DNA of 50,889 bases, taken from assembly GCA_020343675.1 (NCBI GenBank), contig CP070806.1, positions 2,534,561-2,585,449 on the forward strand, given 5' to 3'. This DNA is from Phycisphaerales bacterium (GTDB taxonomy: Bacteria > Planctomycetota > Phycisphaerae > Sedimentisphaerales > Anaerobacaceae). The position numbers and the translations under genes were made by a program. Position 1 is the stretch's first letter. Each line of letters opens with the position of its first letter. Shown here piece after piece: positions 49,415 to 50,889 of this stretch. Under the pieces are notes generated by a model, which was not told the origin of the DNA, did no database searches, and saw only the letters and a list, made by a program, of their open reading frames with translations.

Positions 49415-49756
49415 CTAATCGAACCATTCGTCTTCGGGGTCGAAGGGGGGAACCGAGACGTTGACGATTCGCATCTTTCCGACGGCACGGTGGCGGCAGC
49501 CGGGCTTGATGAAGATGGCGGTGAGAGGTGTCACCGGCACCGTTTCGCCGTCCAGCTCCATTACTCCGGCCCCTTCTAATACGAGATAAATCTCGGTCAG
49601 CTTTTTGTGATAATGCACTCGCGCATCCTGCTGGATATCGACGATGTGCATCGTTGCTGTCATGTTGTCCGGGCCGGCAAACGCCCTGCTGGCAAAGCCG
49701 CACGGACACTCCACGGCGTCAATCTCGTCAAATCGTGCTATCTTATAATTCGCCAT
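49415..49756 (-). CDS. Single-domain cupin protein
   Basis: 113 residues. The first cupin motif contains VHYHKKLTEIYLVLEGAG (two His and a Glu as metal ligands) and the second IFIKPGCRHRAVG (final His). Proteins like this often act on sugar acids or as sugar-binding enzymes; no exact function can be read. It stands divergently from the SDR gene with about 120 nt between starts, so they may share control. Its 3' end is duplicated 750 bp away at 48666-48757. Confidence 0.82.
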   Translation of the reverse strand: MANYKIARFDEIDAVECPCGFASRAFAGPDNMTATMHIVDIQQDARVHYHKKLTEIYLVLEGAGVMELDGETVPVTPLTAIFIKPGCRHRAVGKMRIVNVSVPPFDPEDEWFD

Positions 49757-49876
49757 ATTCCATCTTTCACAATACCCATGGCCGCAATACGAAAGATTCT
49801 TGAACTCTCAATCGGCTTGGTGTACATTCTGCTGGAATCGTGTGATTTATTCAAGAGTTAAGTGAGGACGAACATA

Positions 49877-50695
49877 ATGAGCAACGTATTCGACATTAAA
49901 GACAAGGCAATCGTAATCACCGGAGGAGGAGGCGTCCTTTGCGGGACAATGGCGACGGCGCTGGCCAAAGCGGGGGCAAAAGTGGCCGTACTGGATCTGA
50001 TTGAAGCCGCCGCGGCCAAAGTGGTTGACAAAATCAACGCCGGCGGGGGCCGGGCCATTGCGGTCAAATGCGACGTGCTCGATAAGGAAAGCCTGGAATC
50101 GGCCAAAGAGACGGTCAACGCCGCGTTCGGCCGGATTGACATCCTGATTAACGGCGCCGGCGGCAATAAGAAGGAGGCCACGACCTCGCCCGATCTGTCG
50201 TTCTTCGATTTGCCCAAAGATGCGGTCCGCTTTGTTTTCGACCTTAATTTCCTCGGCACGCTGCTGCCCACGCAGGTTTTCGGCAAGCAGATGGCCGAAC
50301 ACGGCGCCGGCATCATCCTGAATGTCTCCAGTATGTGCGCCTTTTCGCCCCTGACGAAAGTCGCCGCGTATTCGGCGGCCAAGGCGGCGGTAAGCAACTT
50401 CACGCAGTGGCTGGCCGTACACATCTGCCAGAACTACTCCAAAGACGTTCGCGTCAATGCAATTGCGCCCGGATTCTTCCTGACCGAGCAAAACCGGTTC
50501 CTCCTGACCGATGAGAAGACCGGCGAGCTGACCGACCGGGGCAAGACAATCATCGACCATACACCGATGGGCAAATTCGGCGAGCCGGAAGATTTGATCG
50601 GGACGGTCTTGTGGCTGTTGAGCGATGCGGCCAAATTCGTGACAGGAATTGTCGTCCCCATCGACGGTGGATTCTCCGCATTCAGCGGAGTCTGA
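49877..50695 (+). CDS. SDR-family oxidoreductase, mannonate/fructuronate reductase-like
   Basis: 272 residues of the classical SDR fold. TGGGGVLCGTMATALAKAGAKVAVLD is the NAD(P)-binding start, ILINGAGG follows, SSMCAFSPLTKVAAYSAAK carries the Ser-Tyr-Lys triad, and IAPGFFLTEQNRFLL onward is the lid. The long lid and N/LT-EQNRFLL pattern fits the SDR group that reduces D-fructuronate to D-mannonate. GAGG lies about 9 nt before ATG 49877; the frame begins at 49862. The next gene is a sulfatase 20 nt downstream. Confidence 0.8.
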   Translation: MSNVFDIKDKAIVITGGGGVLCGTMATALAKAGAKVAVLDLIEAAAAKVVDKINAGGGRAIAVKCDVLDKESLESAKETVNAAFGRIDILINGAGGNKKEATTSPDLSFFDLPKDAVRFVFDLNFLGTLLPTQVFGKQMAEHGAGIILNVSSMCAFSPLTKVAAYSAAKAAVSNFTQWLAVHICQNYSKDVRVNAIAPGFFLTEQNRFLLTDEKTGELTDRGKTIIDHTPMGKFGEPEDLIGTVLWLLSDAAKFVTGIVVPIDGGFSAFSGV

Positions 50696-50715
50696 ATACG
50701 AAAGGACAACCGTCC

Positions 50716-50889
50716 ATGACCCGCAAAGGCACTTCCAGAAGAGACTTCCTCAAATCCGCCGGTATCGCTTCGGTGGCTGTGGGCCTGCACACTGCGACAG
50801 GGGCCGTTGCGAAGCTCCAGAGAATCGCAGGCGGCAAGCCCCGGAACGTCATCTTCATCCTCAGTGACGATCATCGCTACGACTTCATG
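50716..50889 (+). CDS. Tat-exported sulfatase (5' end only)
   Basis: 58 codons visible before the window ends. A twin-arginine signal (SRRDFLKSAGIASVAVGL) is followed by RNVIFILSDDHRYDFM, where DD are the first two metal ligands of the sulfatase fold. The catalytic Cys/Ser-formylglycine site lies outside. AAAGGA precedes the ATG by 11 nt. Linkage to the SDR gene suggests action on sulfated uronate-containing polysaccharide, by inference. Confidence 0.8.
   Translation, partial: MTRKGTSRRDFLKSAGIASVAVGLHTATGAVAKLQRIAGGKPRNVIFILSDDHRYDFM

Noticed and set aside
49383..49709. 5' extension of the 62-residue gene's frame
   Set aside because: It overlaps the cupin gene on the same strand in another frame; the leaderless ATG at 49382 explains the gene better.

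Overview
The window looks like a chromosomal segment of a planctomycete, probably of the Phycisphaerae/Sedimentisphaerales side of the phylum. That placement is an inference from three things: the style of the translation proteins (long RpsC tail, divergent EF-Tu switch I, L22 with an extra N-terminal domain), the mix of secreted esterases, a Tat-exported sulfatase and HEAT/beta-propeller proteins, and the moderately high GC. No rRNA is present to confirm it.

Positions 1-24000 form one long, almost entirely minus-strand translation/transcription block. Read in transcription order from the right it is: tRNA-Thr(GGT), tuf, rpmG, tRNA-Trp, secE, nusG, rplK, rplA, rplJ, rplL, rpoB, rpoC; then rpsL, rpsG, fusA; then rpsJ, rplC, rplD, rplW, rplB, rpsS, rplV, rpsC, rplP (cut by the window edge). 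Two hairpin-plus-T-run terminators bracket fusA. A short plus-strand insertion between rpoC and rpsL carries a perfect consensus sigma70-type promoter and a membrane-anchored coiled-coil protein. The clearest oddities are an HTH-like domain fused in front of L22 and an altered switch I in EF-Tu, while EF-G in the same cluster is normal.

Positions 24000-34490 hold accessory metabolism and envelope genes: a CE15-type glucuronoyl esterase, a zinc-ribbon membrane protein, a large exported HEAT-repeat protein, a XerD-type recombinase, then a plus-strand run of a Tat-exported beta-propeller protein, a lipoprotein, GalE and a ROK-family sugar kinase.

Positions 34470-39650 are a small phage-like island: a terminase large subunit with its upstream partner gene, an HNH-AP2 protein with a C-terminal SH3-like module, several small genes, a zinc-finger protein and a LuxR-type HTH protein, with no portal, capsid or tail genes. 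It is bracketed by two inverted copies of a repeat that also supplies the C-terminal codons of the flanking ROK kinase and acetate kinase genes. It contains a palindrome inserted in frame in the terminase, a MITE-like element, paired hairpin repeats and a perfect 23-nt polypyrimidine mirror repeat.

Positions 39560-50889 return to metabolism: ackA-pta, an exported endonuclease/exonuclease/phosphatase-fold protein, a three-cysteine LarE, a five-TM protein with a serpin-like exterior domain, tRNA-Thr(CGT), a KDG-kinase-like PfkB protein, an exported alpha/beta hydrolase, a nucleotidyltransferase two-gene cassette sitting between an intact cupin gene and a degenerate second copy of that gene's 3' end, an SDR dehydrogenase of the mannonate/fructuronate type and the start of a sulfatase. 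Together the CE15 esterase, KDG kinase, SDR, cupin, GalE, ROK kinase and Pta-AckA suggest a life on uronic-acid-rich, partly sulfated polysaccharide with acetate/acetyl-phosphate overflow.
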